Of a DNA stretch of 64,000 nt, positions 51,062 through 59,482 are shown one piece after another (the first letter of the stretch is position 1; every line of letters starts with the position of its first letter). The translations under genes were made by a program, and so were the position numbers. Under the pieces are notes generated by a model, which saw only the letters and a program-made list of their open reading frames with translations, was not told where the DNA came from and made no database searches. The stretch is from an uncultured Anaerolineae bacterium (GTDB lineage Bacteria > Chloroflexota > Anaerolineae > Promineifilales > Promineifilaceae). The stretch covers positions 1-64,000 of the forward strand of contig CAJQMR010000008.1 in NCBI GenBank assembly GCA_905479495.1, given 5' to 3'.

Positions 51062-52204
51062 TTACGTGCCAAACACATGTGTCAGCACCGTTGCCGCCGC
51101 ACCGCCAACACTTTGCAGCAGGCCAATTTTGGCGTTTTTAATCTGATTTTTACCCGCCTGCTCTGTGAGCTGCTGCACAATTTCACATGCCTGGTACAGG
51201 GCGGTGGCCCCGATGGGATGTCCTCGGGCCTTGAGGCCGCCAAAGGTAGCAATGGGCACCTTGCCGCGCAGACCAATTTCCCTGTCAGCGGCCAACCGCC
51301 AGCCCTGGCCCGGCCCGGCAAAGCCCACCGCTTCCAGCAGCAAGCAGGCCATGATGCTAAACGCGTCATGCACTTCGTAAAAGCTGATGTCCAACTGGTT
51401 AACGTTGGCCAGCCGGAACGCTTTTTGCGCCGACAGCCGGGCTGCTTCCAACGCCAGCGGATTGGGACGGTCGTTCACGCGGAAGCGGTCGGTAGCTACG
51501 CTGGAGGCCAAAATGTGAACCGGTTTGTTGGTGTAGGCCCGGGCTTCATCACGCGGAGCCAGCACCACCGCCGCCGCGCCGTCGCAAATGGGGGAGCAGT
51601 CCAGCAGGCGAATCGGCGGCACGATCATGCGCGATTGGCGCACATCTTTTGCTGAAATCTTTTTATGGAAGAGGGCATTGGGGTTGGTCAGGGCGTTTTG
51701 ATGGGCGTTAACGGCAAAGTTCACCAGGCCATCCTCTGGCATGTCGTACCGATCCATGTAGAGGCGCATCAAATCCGCGTTTTTGCTAATGAGCGTGGCT
51801 CCAGCCACCACTTCCTGCCGGGCGTCTAATGCTTTGGCCAGGGCCGGGGTGGCGGCACCTTCACTCATCTTTTCCACGCCCACAGCAACGGCCAGATCCG
51901 CTTCTCCGCTGGCCACAGCGAGGTAAGCCATGCGCAGGGCAGCCGCCCCTGTGGCCGTCGCGGCTCGTACTTGCAGTGCCTCAATGCCGTGCAGGCCAGC
52001 CTCATCGGCAACCAGCGCAGCCAGATGTTTCTGATTTTGCAGCTCGTCGCTGAGCATATTTCCGGCAAACAGCGCATCTACCTGATCCACCCCTGCATCG
52101 GCCATCGCCTGGCGAACGGCCGTTGCCCCCAGCCACCTCAAGCTCTGAAAATAAACCTTCTGCACGGGCACCTGCCCAATGCCCACAATACTGACTTGCC
52201 TCAT
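51062..52204 (-). CDS. thiolase-family protein (SCP2-like) lacking the usual nucleophilic Cys
   Basis: The protein of about 380 residues starts RQVSIVGIGQVPV and has FYEVHDAFSIMACLLLEAVG and ARGHPIGATALYQACEIV, the His-containing motifs of thiolases. The expected AACASG active site reads RAATATGAAALRMAY, so the nucleophilic Cys is Thr97 (counting from the longer frame at 52246). It may be a non-catalytic acyl-CoA binding or lipid-transfer-like member. I chose ATG 52204 because the upstream 14 residues fall in a word repeat. It lies in front of a DUF4177-like gene and a CoA-transferase gene. Confidence 0.8.
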   Translation of the reverse strand: MRQVSIVGIGQVPVQKVYFQSLRWLGATAVRQAMADAGVDQVDALFAGNMLSDELQNQKHLAALVADEAGLHGIEALQVRAATATGAAALRMAYLAVASGEADLAVAVGVEKMSEGAATPALAKALDARQEVVAGATLISKNADLMRLYMDRYDMPEDGLVNFAVNAHQNALTNPNALFHKKISAKDVRQSRMIVPPIRLLDCSPICDGAAAVVLAPRDEARAYTNKPVHILASSVATDRFRVNDRPNPLALEAARLSAQKAFRLANVNQLDISFYEVHDAFSIMACLLLEAVGFAGPGQGWRLAADREIGLRGKVPIATFGGLKARGHPIGATALYQACEIVQQLTEQAGKNQIKNAKIGLLQSVGGAAATVLTHVFGT

Positions 52205-52218
52205 AGCGCACCTGGAAA

Positions 52219-52283
52219 GTAATTGGGTAATTGAGAAATTGGGCAATTATATCAGCTACTCAATTACCTCATTACTCAATTAC
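52219..52283. repeat. TAATTGAG/CTCAATTAC word repeat
   Basis: GTAATTGAG (52227-52235) pairs with CTCAATTAC (52259-52267), and a further CTCAATTAC copy follows at about 52275. It lies directly upstream of the thiolase-like gene start. Confidence 0.75.
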
Positions 52284-52293
52284 AGAGTTGCCG

Positions 52294-52563
52294 TTAGGCG
52301 GGTCGTTTAAACACGCAAAAATATTTGTTCGTCCAGCGACGCATGCCGCCGCCTTCATGCAGCAAAACATCTTCGTTGCTGCCCACGAAGGCAGGCTGCA
52401 TGTGCACCAGTTCCCAGCCTTTGGCCCCCAAACGATTCAGTTCAGGCATCATATGTTCCGGACTGTAGCTGGCTAATTCTTCTGACTCGATTGAATAAGC
52501 CATTGAATCGGTTTCTTGTTTGGTCGCTTCCAAAAATAGTGTGAGATATTCCCATTGTTCCAT
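52294..52563 (-). CDS. small DUF4177-like protein
   Basis: The 89-residue protein begins EQWEYLTLFLEA and has LNRLGAKGWELVHMQPA followed by KYFCVFKRP, the WEY...GWELV...FKR pattern of DUF4177. Its function is unknown. It is 15 bp upstream of nothing coding on its strand except the CoA-transferase gene, which is transcribed first, so the two may share a transcript. Confidence 0.75.
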   Translation of the reverse strand: MEQWEYLTLFLEATKQETDSMAYSIESEELASYSPEHMMPELNRLGAKGWELVHMQPAFVGSNEDVLLHEGGGMRRWTNKYFCVFKRPA

Positions 52564-52578
52564 CGGATTGTTCCTCTT

Positions 52579-53796
52579 TTAAATAACGCCCTTTGCTTGC
52601 AATTGGGCAACGGCCGTTTCGTCATATCCTAATAATGTTTGCAAAATCTCGCTGGTGTGCTGGCCGAGGGTGGGCGGCGGGTAGCGCACGCTGGTGGGCG
52701 TGGTGGGGATTTTGAGCGGTGAGTTGACCAGCGGCACGCTGCCTGCGGTGGGATGGGGCACGTCGAGCCGGGTGTTACGCGCCTGCACCTGCTCATTTTC
52801 AAACACCTGGGCCATGTTGTTGATGGGCGCAGAGGGAATGCCGACCTCATCGCAGAGGGCCATCCACTCGGCGGCGTCGCGGCTGGCAAATAGCTCGTTG
52901 AGCATGGCGATAACGGTTTCGCGATTAGCCAGGCGGGCGGTGTTGGTGGCAAAACGTTCATCTGTGATCCATTCGGGGTGGGAAACGGCCGTACAAAATT
53001 TGCCCCATTGATTATCATTACCACAGGCAAAAGCAAACTGCTGGTCCCGCGCCTGAAACTCCTGGTAGGGCACAATGTTGGGGTGGCCGTTTCCAAAGCG
53101 CCCCGGCAGCTCGCCCGAAACCAGGTAGTTGCTGGCCACATACGACATCAACGCCACCTGCGAATCCAGCAGGGCCATGTCGATGTACTGACCCTGGCCC
53201 GTGCGCTCGCGGGCAAACAGGGCGGCCAGAATCGCGTTGCTGGCAAAGATGCCCGTCGCCAAGTCGGCAATGGCGATGCCGGCACGGGTCATTGCACCTT
53301 CGGCGGGGCCGGTGACGCTCATGAAGCCGCCCATCGCCTGCACCATGAAGTCGTAGCCTGCCCGGTCTTTGTACGGGCCGTCGTTGCCGTAGCCGGTGAT
53401 GGAGCAGTAGATGAGGCCTGGGCGAAGCTGCTGGAGCGTCTCGTAATCCAGCCCCCAGCGGGCCAGCGTGCCGGTGCGGAAATTTTCGACCAGCACATCC
53501 CCTTCGCGAATCAAATCTTTGAGGATCTCCAGCCCTTTGGCCGATTTGAGGTTGAGCGTGAGGCTGCGCTTATTGCGGTTGGCGGCTAGAAAATAAGCGG
53601 CTTCACCCCGCTCGCCGTCGGGGGCGTCGGTGAAGGGCGGCCCCCAGTGGCGCGTGTCATCGCCGCGTCCTGGCGCTTCAATTTTGATGACGTCCGCGCC
53701 GAGGTCGCCCAACATCTGGGTGCAGTAAGGTCCCGCTAACACGCGGGTCAGATCAATAATGCGAATGCCGTCTAGTAGGCCGGGTTTGTGCGTCAT
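52579..53796 (-). CDS. CaiB/BaiF family III CoA-transferase
   Basis: The 405-residue enzyme has the family III start GIRIIDLTRVLAGPYCTQMLGDLGADVIKIE, then LNLKSAKGLEILKDLIREGDVLVENFRTG, the SITGYGNDGPYKDRAGYDFMVQAMGG loop, and the catalytic Asp in GIAIADLATG. It moves CoA between acyl groups, for example formyl, succinyl or carnitine derivatives. The substrate is not evident. It leads a minus-strand run with the DUF4177-like and thiolase-like genes, suggesting a lipid or CoA-thioester degradation function. Confidence 0.92.
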   Translation of the reverse strand: MTHKPGLLDGIRIIDLTRVLAGPYCTQMLGDLGADVIKIEAPGRGDDTRHWGPPFTDAPDGERGEAAYFLAANRNKRSLTLNLKSAKGLEILKDLIREGDVLVENFRTGTLARWGLDYETLQQLRPGLIYCSITGYGNDGPYKDRAGYDFMVQAMGGFMSVTGPAEGAMTRAGIAIADLATGIFASNAILAALFARERTGQGQYIDMALLDSQVALMSYVASNYLVSGELPGRFGNGHPNIVPYQEFQARDQQFAFACGNDNQWGKFCTAVSHPEWITDERFATNTARLANRETVIAMLNELFASRDAAEWMALCDEVGIPSAPINNMAQVFENEQVQARNTRLDVPHPTAGSVPLVNSPLKIPTTPTSVRYPPPTLGQHTSEILQTLLGYDETAVAQLQAKGVI

Positions 53797-53814
53797 GTTT
53801 GTTCCTTTTGGATG

Positions 53815-53866
53815 ATCGGTAATCGGTATACAGACCGATTACGGTTCACCGCTTACCGATCACCGG
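53815..53866. repeat. TCGGTAATCGGT/ACCGATTACGG word repeat
   Basis: TCGGTAATCGGT (about 53816-53827) faces ACCGATTACGGTTCACCGCTTACCGATCACCGG. It is the GATTACCG word family again, lying between the CoA-transferase and CoxM genes. Confidence 0.65.
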
Positions 53867-53999
53867 CAGTTTGACAAGATACGGCCGTTCCATGATAATA
53901 TTTTTTCCTCGCAACACGATGTGTAAAAAGGGGTCATCTGCCGTATGATAGATGATAAGAAGCCACCCATTTTTACGCAAGCAGATAAGGATTTCTCGC

Positions 54000-54875
54000 A
54001 TGAAACCAGCTCCCTTTGAATATATCGCACCAGACTCGTTAGATGGTGCCCTGGCGGCGATGCAGCAGCACGGCTTTGACGCCAAGCCGCTGGCCGGTGG
54101 TCAGAGCCTGGTGCCCGTGATGAATTTTCGGCTGGCTCAACCCGGTGTGCTGATTGATTTGAACGGCGTGCCTGGCTTGGATGGTATCCGGCAGGCCAGC
54201 GATGGCACGCTCCATTTTGGCAGCATGGTGCGCCAAAGCCGCCTGGAGCGTGACCCACTGGTGGCCCAGCATCAGCCGCTGCTGGCCGAAGCGATGCCCC
54301 ACATTGCCCATCCTCAAATTCGCAATCGCGGCACCTTTGGCGGCAGTCTGGCCCATGCCGACCCGGCGGCTGAACTGCCGGTGATTGCCGTAGCGCTAAA
54401 CGGCCGTCTCAAACTGCAATCGGCCACGGGTGAGCGTTGGCTGCCTGCCCGCGATTTTTACGCCGGTTTGTTTGCCACCGATATTGGCGACGAGGAGCTG
54501 CTGGTAGAAATCGCCCTGCCGCCACTGGCTGCTCGCACCGGCACGGCATTTACCGAAATGGCTCGACGGCACGGCGACTATGCCTTGTCAGGCATCGCTG
54601 CTGTGGTGGCGGTGGACCAAAGTGGTGTTTGCACTGCGGCGCGGCTGGTTTACCTGAACGCGGGTGAAGTGCCGATGGTGGCGGAGCAGGCGGCGCAGAT
54701 GTTGGTGGGAGAACGGCCGTCTGAGGAACTGTGGTTGGAAACGGCCGTTTCGGCCAGCCAAAACGAAATTGATCCCCTCAGCGACATCCATGCCACCGCC
54801 GATTACAAACGCCATCTGGCCAAAGTGCTCACCGTCCGTGCATTGAAGCAGGCCTTTGCCCGGGCAAACAATTAA
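54000..54875 (+). CDS. coxM: FAD-binding medium subunit of a xanthine dehydrogenase/CO dehydrogenase-type enzyme
   Basis: The protein of about 291 residues begins KPAPFEYIAPDSLDGALAAMQQHG and has LAGGQSLVPVMNFRLAQP and HIAHPQIRNRGTFGGSLAHADPAAELP, the two FAD motifs of CoxM/XdhB-type flavoprotein subunits. It transfers electrons from the [2Fe-2S] subunit to an acceptor. I chose ATG 54000 over a frame starting 48 bp earlier because KPAPFEY is the family start. CoxS follows at 55100 after two repeats. No molybdenum large subunit is present in the window. Confidence 0.9.
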   Translation: MKPAPFEYIAPDSLDGALAAMQQHGFDAKPLAGGQSLVPVMNFRLAQPGVLIDLNGVPGLDGIRQASDGTLHFGSMVRQSRLERDPLVAQHQPLLAEAMPHIAHPQIRNRGTFGGSLAHADPAAELPVIAVALNGRLKLQSATGERWLPARDFYAGLFATDIGDEELLVEIALPPLAARTGTAFTEMARRHGDYALSGIAAVVAVDQSGVCTAARLVYLNAGEVPMVAEQAAQMLVGERPSEELWLETAVSASQNEIDPLSDIHATADYKRHLAKVLTVRALKQAFARANN

Positions 54876-54882
54876 ATTTTCT

Positions 54883-54936
54883 CGTAGCCGCAGATTCTAT
54901 CTGCGCCCTTTTTCGCGGTAAGAAACCGCGGCTACG
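54883..54936. repeat. CGTAGCCG...CGGCTACG hairpin
   Basis: Arms CGTAGCCG (54883-54890) and CGGCTACG (54929-54936) enclose CGCGGTAAGAAACCGCGG. The 23-nt core recurs exactly at 25305-25327. Confidence 0.8.
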
Positions 54937-54949
54937 CAACAGGTCGTTT

Positions 54950-55070
54950 ACATGTCATTCTGAGCGAAGCGAAGAATCCCTCTTAGCCAAAACAGGCAGT
55001 AACCTGGGCCAGCAAAAGTTCGCACTAGTTAGTATTCAGGGATGCTTCGGGGGACCTCAGCATGACATGT
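54950..55070. repeat. MITE-like interspersed repeat (TCATTCTGAGCGAAGCGAAG family)
   Basis: ACATGTCATTCTGAG (54950-54964) pairs with CTCAGCATGACATGT (55056-55070), 14 of 15 bases, with an inner AATCCCT/AGGGAT. The word TCATTCTGAGCGAAGCGAAG is a recurrent intergenic element in many bacterial genomes. It separates coxM from coxS. Confidence 0.8.
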
Positions 55071-55099
55071 TCCGGTAGAAAGTTTTAATAAGCTATCGA

Positions 55100-55618
55100 A
55101 TGGATCATAAAATGATGAATATTGCTTTAACGATAAACGGAAAAACGTACGAAAAAGAAGTTGAGCCGCGAATGCTGCTGAGCGATTTTTTGCGGCATGA
55201 ATTGGGGCTGACGGGGACGCACGTGGGTTGCGAGCAAGGGGTATGCGGCGCCTGCACCGTGCTGTTCGATGGCGAACCGGTGCGCTCCTGCTTGATGTTT
55301 GCCGTGCAGGCAAGCGGGCACGACCTTATGACTGTCGAAGGATTGGCAGAGAGCCAGGCCAATTTGCACCCGATCCAGCAAGCTTTTTGGGAAGCCCACG
55401 GTTTGCAATGTGGCTTTTGCACACCCGGTTTCCTTATGACGCTGGTCCCCTTTGTGAAAGCCCATCCCAATCCAACTGAGGCTGAGATTCGCGAGGCGAT
55501 TTCTGGTAATTTGTGCCGCTGCACAGGTTACCAGCACATCGTCCAGGCGGTACAAATTGCGGCGCAAAAAGTGCACGCCCCCCTTTCAGGGGGCACGAGC
55601 CAACAGGGGGGCACATGA
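55100..55618 (+). CDS. coxS: [2Fe-2S] small subunit of a xanthine dehydrogenase/CO dehydrogenase-type enzyme
   Basis: The 172-residue protein binds two [2Fe-2S] clusters. The plant-type N-terminal cluster uses Cys44, Cys49, Cys52 and Cys64 (CEQGVCGACTVL, then SC). The helical C-terminal cluster uses Cys104, Cys107, Cys139 and Cys141 (QCGFCTPGFLMT, NLCRCTGY). It carries electrons from the missing molybdopterin large subunit to CoxM. Its stop overlaps the amidase ATG (ATGA), so they are co-translated. The start may be ATG 55115 rather than 55100. Confidence 0.92.
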   Translation: MDHKMMNIALTINGKTYEKEVEPRMLLSDFLRHELGLTGTHVGCEQGVCGACTVLFDGEPVRSCLMFAVQASGHDLMTVEGLAESQANLHPIQQAFWEAHGLQCGFCTPGFLMTLVPFVKAHPNPTEAEIREAISGNLCRCTGYQHIVQAVQIAAQKVHAPLSGGTSQQGGT

Positions 55619-56919
55619 GCAAGCGAATCAACCTGGATGCCTCGTTAACCGTGATTGCCAGCGAACTGCGCAGCGGGGGCTGGCCTTTACTCGACTATCT
55701 AGCAGCGTTAGAGAAGCGGTTTAATGAGCGAGAACCAAATGTCCTGGCTTTTGTTCCGGAAGACGGCCGTTTCCTTCGCTTGCAACAACAAGCCCAAGAC
55801 CTCATCGACAAATATCCGAATCCAGCGGAACGGCCGTCCCTGTTTGGCATTCCGCTCGGTGTCAAAGACATTTTTCAGGTTGATGGCTTCACCACGCAAG
55901 CAGGCAGCCAACTGCCCACCGACCTGTTGCAAGGCAGCGAGGCTCCCAGCGTGACGGCCCTGCGGCAGGCAGGCGCGCTCATTCTGGGCAAAACCGTCAC
56001 CACCGAGTTTGCTTATTTTGGCCCTGGCCCCACACGCAATCCGCATAATCCGGGGCATACGCCCGGCGGCAGCAGTAGCGGTTCGGCCGCAGCTGTGGGG
56101 GCAGGCATCGCCCCACTTACCTTTGGCACACAAACGATTGGTTCCGTCAATCGCCCGGCGGCATTTTGCGGCGCGGTGGGCTACAAGCCAACGTACGACC
56201 GCATTGATAAGTCTGGCGTGCTGCCGCTGTCTGTCTCGTTGGATCATGTGGGCCTTTTTACAAACGATGTGGCCGGGGTTGAACTGGTAGCTGGCTTGTT
56301 ATGTCAACATTGGCAGTTGGTCGTGACCGAGAAGAAACCCGTGTTGGGCATTCCCGAAGGGCCGTATTTGCAGCGGGCCTCGGCTGAGGGGCGCAAACAT
56401 TTCCGACAAATGTGCCGTCGCCTGCATGATGCTGGTTTTATTGTGAAGTCAGTGGAAACAATGCCCGATTTTGACAAGATTTATGAGCGGCACAACCTGA
56501 TTGTCGCGGCTGAGGCGGCGCGATTCCATGAAGCATGGTTTGCGGAACATGCCGAAAAGTACCATCCTAAAACGGCCGAACTCATCCAGCGTGGCCAAAA
56601 GGTGACCGACAAGCAGCTTAAAAAGGCGATTGCCGGGCGAGCTGCATTGCGGGAAACGCTGGTGCAGTCTATGGACAAGCAGGGGCTGGATTTGTGGCTC
56701 TCGCCGCCAGCGCCAGGGGCCGCTCCGGCTGGGCTGGACAGCACCGGTGATCCGGTGATGAATTTGCCCTGGACCCATGCGGGCCTGCCCACGCTAACGT
56801 TGCTGGCCGGGAAAAACAAGACGGGGCTGCCGTTGGGTTTGCAGCTGACGGGCCGCTGGTTTGGCGACGAGGCGATGTTGAGCTTTGCCTGCCAGATCGA
56901 GCCAAGAATAAAAATTTAA
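55615..56919 (+). CDS. amidase signature family enzyme
   Basis: The 434-residue protein has the Ser-Ser-Lys amidase triad: Lys84 (IPLGVKDIF), Ser153 within PGGSSSGSAAAVGAG, and nucleophile Ser177 in TQTIGSVNRPAAFCG. It hydrolyses amides of unknown identity, like Asn/Gln amidotransferase A-type or fatty acid amide hydrolase-type enzymes. It overlaps the coxS stop by 4 bp and probably works in the same catabolic route as the Cox-like oxidoreductase. Confidence 0.9.
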   Translation: MSKRINLDASLTVIASELRSGGWPLLDYLAALEKRFNEREPNVLAFVPEDGRFLRLQQQAQDLIDKYPNPAERPSLFGIPLGVKDIFQVDGFTTQAGSQLPTDLLQGSEAPSVTALRQAGALILGKTVTTEFAYFGPGPTRNPHNPGHTPGGSSSGSAAAVGAGIAPLTFGTQTIGSVNRPAAFCGAVGYKPTYDRIDKSGVLPLSVSLDHVGLFTNDVAGVELVAGLLCQHWQLVVTEKKPVLGIPEGPYLQRASAEGRKHFRQMCRRLHDAGFIVKSVETMPDFDKIYERHNLIVAAEAARFHEAWFAEHAEKYHPKTAELIQRGQKVTDKQLKKAIAGRAALRETLVQSMDKQGLDLWLSPPAPGAAPAGLDSTGDPVMNLPWTHAGLPTLTLLAGKNKTGLPLGLQLTGRWFGDEAMLSFACQIEPRIKI

Positions 56920-56942
56920 CGCAAAGGCGCAAAGACGCAGAG
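56919..56942. repeat. ACGCAAAGGCGCAAAG word repeat
   Basis: A short run of the ACGCAAAGGCGCAAAGACGC words abuts the SGNH gene start. The related opposite arms lie at 57771-57860. Confidence 0.6.
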
Positions 56943-56943
56943 A

Positions 56944-57747
56944 ATGAGCCTTTACGGTTTGCGTTTATTTCGCGTTCTTAATCTTTTGATCGTGATGATT
57001 ATTGTGGGATGTGGAGCGGAAACGGCCGTTTCCACCCCTACACCTTTTGTACAACCCACAGCCACTATGACGCCATCTCCTACCAACACGCCGACACCAA
57101 CACCCACACCCGCTTGTGCCCCGCACACGGAAAATCCGCTGCGCTATTTGGCCTTGGGCGATTCCTACACGATTGGCGAGAGCGTTGCAGAAGCGGAACG
57201 ATGGCCAGTACAGTTGGTAGCTGCTTTGCGGGAGCAGGGTATTAACATTAGCGATCCAGAGATTATTGCCAAAACTGGCTGGACGACGAGCGAACTGGCG
57301 CAAGGTATTGCTCAAGCCGAACCGCAGGGGCCGTATGATCTGGTGTCGCTGTTGATCGGGGTGAACAACCAGTATCGCGGCTTGAGCCAGGAGGCTTATC
57401 GAGAAGAGTTTGTGGGGTTGTTGGAAACGGCCGTATCCCTGGCCAACAATAATCCCAATCGCGTCTTCGTCGTTTCAATCCCTGACTGGGGCGTGACCCC
57501 TTTTGGGCAAAGGCGGGACTTCCGGGAAGTGAGCGCTGCTATTGATGCCTTCAATGCCATCAACCGGGCAGAAACGGAACGTCGCGGTATCGTTTACATT
57601 GACATAACAGAAATTTCTCGGCGAGTGCCAGATGACGGCACGCTCATTGCGGAAGACGGGCTGCACCCATCTGGCGAAATGTATCGCCTCTGGGTGGAAC
57701 AAATGCAGCCAATGGTATGTGTGCTTTTGGCTCAAATCGAGATTTAG
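56944..57747 (+). CDS. SGNH/GDSL hydrolase lipoprotein
   Basis: The 267-residue protein has a lipoprotein signal (LLIVMIIVGCGAE, Cys23), a Thr/Pro linker (TPTPFVQPTATMTPSP), and an SGNH domain: catalytic Ser74 in LALGDSYTIGES, LLIGVNNQYRG (the Asn block, GxND in variant form), and GLHPSGEMY with the catalytic His. It is an exported esterase or lipase-like enzyme, possibly removing acyl groups from surface polysaccharides. Confidence 0.9.
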   Translation: MSLYGLRLFRVLNLLIVMIIVGCGAETAVSTPTPFVQPTATMTPSPTNTPTPTPTPACAPHTENPLRYLALGDSYTIGESVAEAERWPVQLVAALREQGINISDPEIIAKTGWTTSELAQGIAQAEPQGPYDLVSLLIGVNNQYRGLSQEAYREEFVGLLETAVSLANNNPNRVFVVSIPDWGVTPFGQRRDFREVSAAIDAFNAINRAETERRGIVYIDITEISRRVPDDGTLIAEDGLHPSGEMYRLWVEQMQPMVCVLLAQIEI

Positions 57748-57770
57748 TGGTTGAAAAATGGGAAATTTTA

Positions 57771-57860
57771 ACGCAAAGATCGCAAAGAGGTGGAAGGTGC
57801 AAAGAAAGGCTTTTTGACTTTCTTATCAATCCTTTGCCTTTTCGCGCCTTTGCGTCAAGG
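57771..57860. repeat. ACGCAAAG...CTTTGCGT word-repeat hairpin
   Basis: ACGCAAAGATCGCAAAG (from 57771) faces CGCGCCTTTGCGT (to about 57856). It lies in the gap between the SGNH and beta-helix genes. A GAGATTAGAGATTGG copy follows at 57868-57893. Confidence 0.65.
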
Positions 57861-57884
57861 TTTTTAAAAAAGTGAGATTAGAGA

Positions 57885-58607
57885 TTGGAGATTGATTTAT
57901 CACCTAATGGTTTTTTTGATTTGAAAGATGCGTTTGTAGCTTCGTTTTTTGCCGAGTGTACCTATGCCTGGGATGCCATTTCGCAAATTGGGGCACATGT
58001 AGCCCGGTTGGTAGGCGATGGGCAGACGATTTTAGGCACGGTAATGCCCGGTGCTTATCTGTCTGACCGGCCCATTTTTATTGGCGAAGGGGCGGTGATT
58101 GAGCCGGGGGCCTATGTGCAGGGACCGGCCTACATTGGTGCGGGGGCAGCGGTGCGGCACGGGGCCTACGTGCGGGATAACGTGATTTTGCTGCCGGGCA
58201 GCGTTCTGGGCCACGCCAGCGAAGCCAAAAATGCCCTCTTTTTGCCCGGTGCCCATGCGCCCCATTTCAACTACGTGGGCGACTCCATTTTGGGCCATCG
58301 CGTGAACCTGGGGGCAGGCACCAAGCTAAGCAATTTAGGAATTATGAGTGAGAAAGATGCGCTGACAGGGAAACGGCCGTCTATCCACCTCACCATCGAC
58401 GACCAGACCTACGATACGGGGCTGACCAAAATGGGAGCCATCCTCGGCGACGAGGCGCAAACCGGCTGCAACGCCGTGCTCAATCCGGGCACGCTCATCG
58501 GGCCGCGCACGCTGGTTTACGCTAACCTCAGCCTGCGCAAGGGGTACCACGCGGCCGATTCGATCATCAAGTTCCGTCAAAATCCCCGCCGAGTAGACCG
58601 TATTTAA
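57885..58607 (+). CDS. left-handed beta-helix protein (nucleotidyl/acyl-transferase-like)
   Basis: The protein of about 240 residues has hexapeptide-type repeats: GAVIEPGAYVQGPAYIGAGAAVRHGAYVRDNVILLPGSVLG, then ILGHRVNLGAGTKLSNLGI and AQTGCNAVLNPGTLIGPRTLVYANLSL. This is the trimeric left-handed beta-helix of sugar-nucleotide pyrophosphorylase or acetyltransferase C-terminal domains, here standing alone. It may acetylate a sugar nucleotide. The start is uncertain because the TTG codons at its 5' end lie in a word repeat. The fold evidence is strong, the substrate unknown. Confidence 0.72.
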   Translation: MEIDLSPNGFFDLKDAFVASFFAECTYAWDAISQIGAHVARLVGDGQTILGTVMPGAYLSDRPIFIGEGAVIEPGAYVQGPAYIGAGAAVRHGAYVRDNVILLPGSVLGHASEAKNALFLPGAHAPHFNYVGDSILGHRVNLGAGTKLSNLGIMSEKDALTGKRPSIHLTIDDQTYDTGLTKMGAILGDEAQTGCNAVLNPGTLIGPRTLVYANLSLRKGYHAADSIIKFRQNPRRVDRI

Positions 58608-58619
58608 CAGGAGGAAAAT

Positions 58620-58919
58620 ATGATCATTGTTTTTACGCTTTTGGTTAGCGTTTTATTTTTTCTTTTAGGAATCTTGCTGGTAGCTGGACGTCCGATCTTA
58701 AAAGTACATACCACTCTCTCAAAGCGACAACAAAGATTTTTTGGTATGTTCATGATTGCTTGGGGAATTTTTCTTGCTTTCGGAAGCAGCGGGATTCGTG
58801 ACTATTTTAATTTAACATCGAACCAGGAAGCGGCCGTTTTCGGGGTTCTGCTTGTAATTGCCTTCATTCTATTGCTACTGTTTACGATAGTAAGGTTTGT
58901 GGAAAACGCACGCCAATAA
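58620..58919 (+). CDS. small two- or three-helix membrane protein
   Basis: The 99-residue protein has hydrophobic segments VFTLLVSVLFFLLGILLVAG, FGMFMIAWGIFLAFG and GVLLVIAFILLLLFTIV. A strong AGGAGGAAAAT ribosome site precedes the ATG. No family was recognised. It begins a run of three small membrane proteins. Confidence 0.65.
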   Translation: MIIVFTLLVSVLFFLLGILLVAGRPILKVHTTLSKRQQRFFGMFMIAWGIFLAFGSSGIRDYFNLTSNQEAAVFGVLLVIAFILLLLFTIVRFVENARQ

Positions 58920-58972
58920 CTTACTAAATAAGCCAAAGAACTTTGAGTGCATTGGCTTTAACAGGAGAAAGT

Positions 58973-59473
58973 ATGTCTGCGTTCAGCAATGTCAATTTCG
59001 GGCTTTTGTTTGCGGCTCTGCCGTTTTGGGTGGCAGGTTTTGTACTGGTGGGCCAACCTGAGACGCGTTTGTTGAGCATGCTGCCATTGGCTTGGAATGG
59101 GAAACGCACCGTTGGTTTTATTGTGGTTATGTTTGGATTGGATCTGTGTGTAAAAGCGTTAAACTATGAAATTCTCTTTCCGTTCAGCACCTTCTTTTTG
59201 ATGGCGTTCTTGATTAGCATGGGCATCATGACTGTGTTGGGACGGCCGTTTCTTGCCCAAAACCTCATTCCGGCAACCCCTACTAAAAGAATTTGGCTGG
59301 GCTTATCAATTATCATTGCCGGGGTCTTGGGATACTTACTTCTCATATTTTGGATATTCCCAACACTGCCTTTTGGTTTATCGTCAAAGGATCAATTGGT
59401 AATCATTTTGGCAGGTATTGGATTAAGCATTCAATTCATCAGAGTAGTTTCCCAACCGGTTAAACCAGCTTAG
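58973..59473 (+). CDS. multi-helix membrane protein, paralogue A
   Basis: The protein of about 166 residues has four or five hydrophobic helices and the motif TVLGRPFLAQNLIPATPTKRIWLGLS in its middle. The same motif occurs in the next gene (TILGRPFLAAKLIPKLPSKRLLLGAS), so the two are paralogues. ACAGGAGAAAG supports ATG 58973. Function is unknown. Confidence 0.65.
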   Translation: MSAFSNVNFGLLFAALPFWVAGFVLVGQPETRLLSMLPLAWNGKRTVGFIVVMFGLDLCVKALNYEILFPFSTFFLMAFLISMGIMTVLGRPFLAQNLIPATPTKRIWLGLSIIIAGVLGYLLLIFWIFPTLPFGLSSKDQLVIILAGIGLSIQFIRVVSQPVKPA

Positions 59474-59482
59474 GATTTTTAG

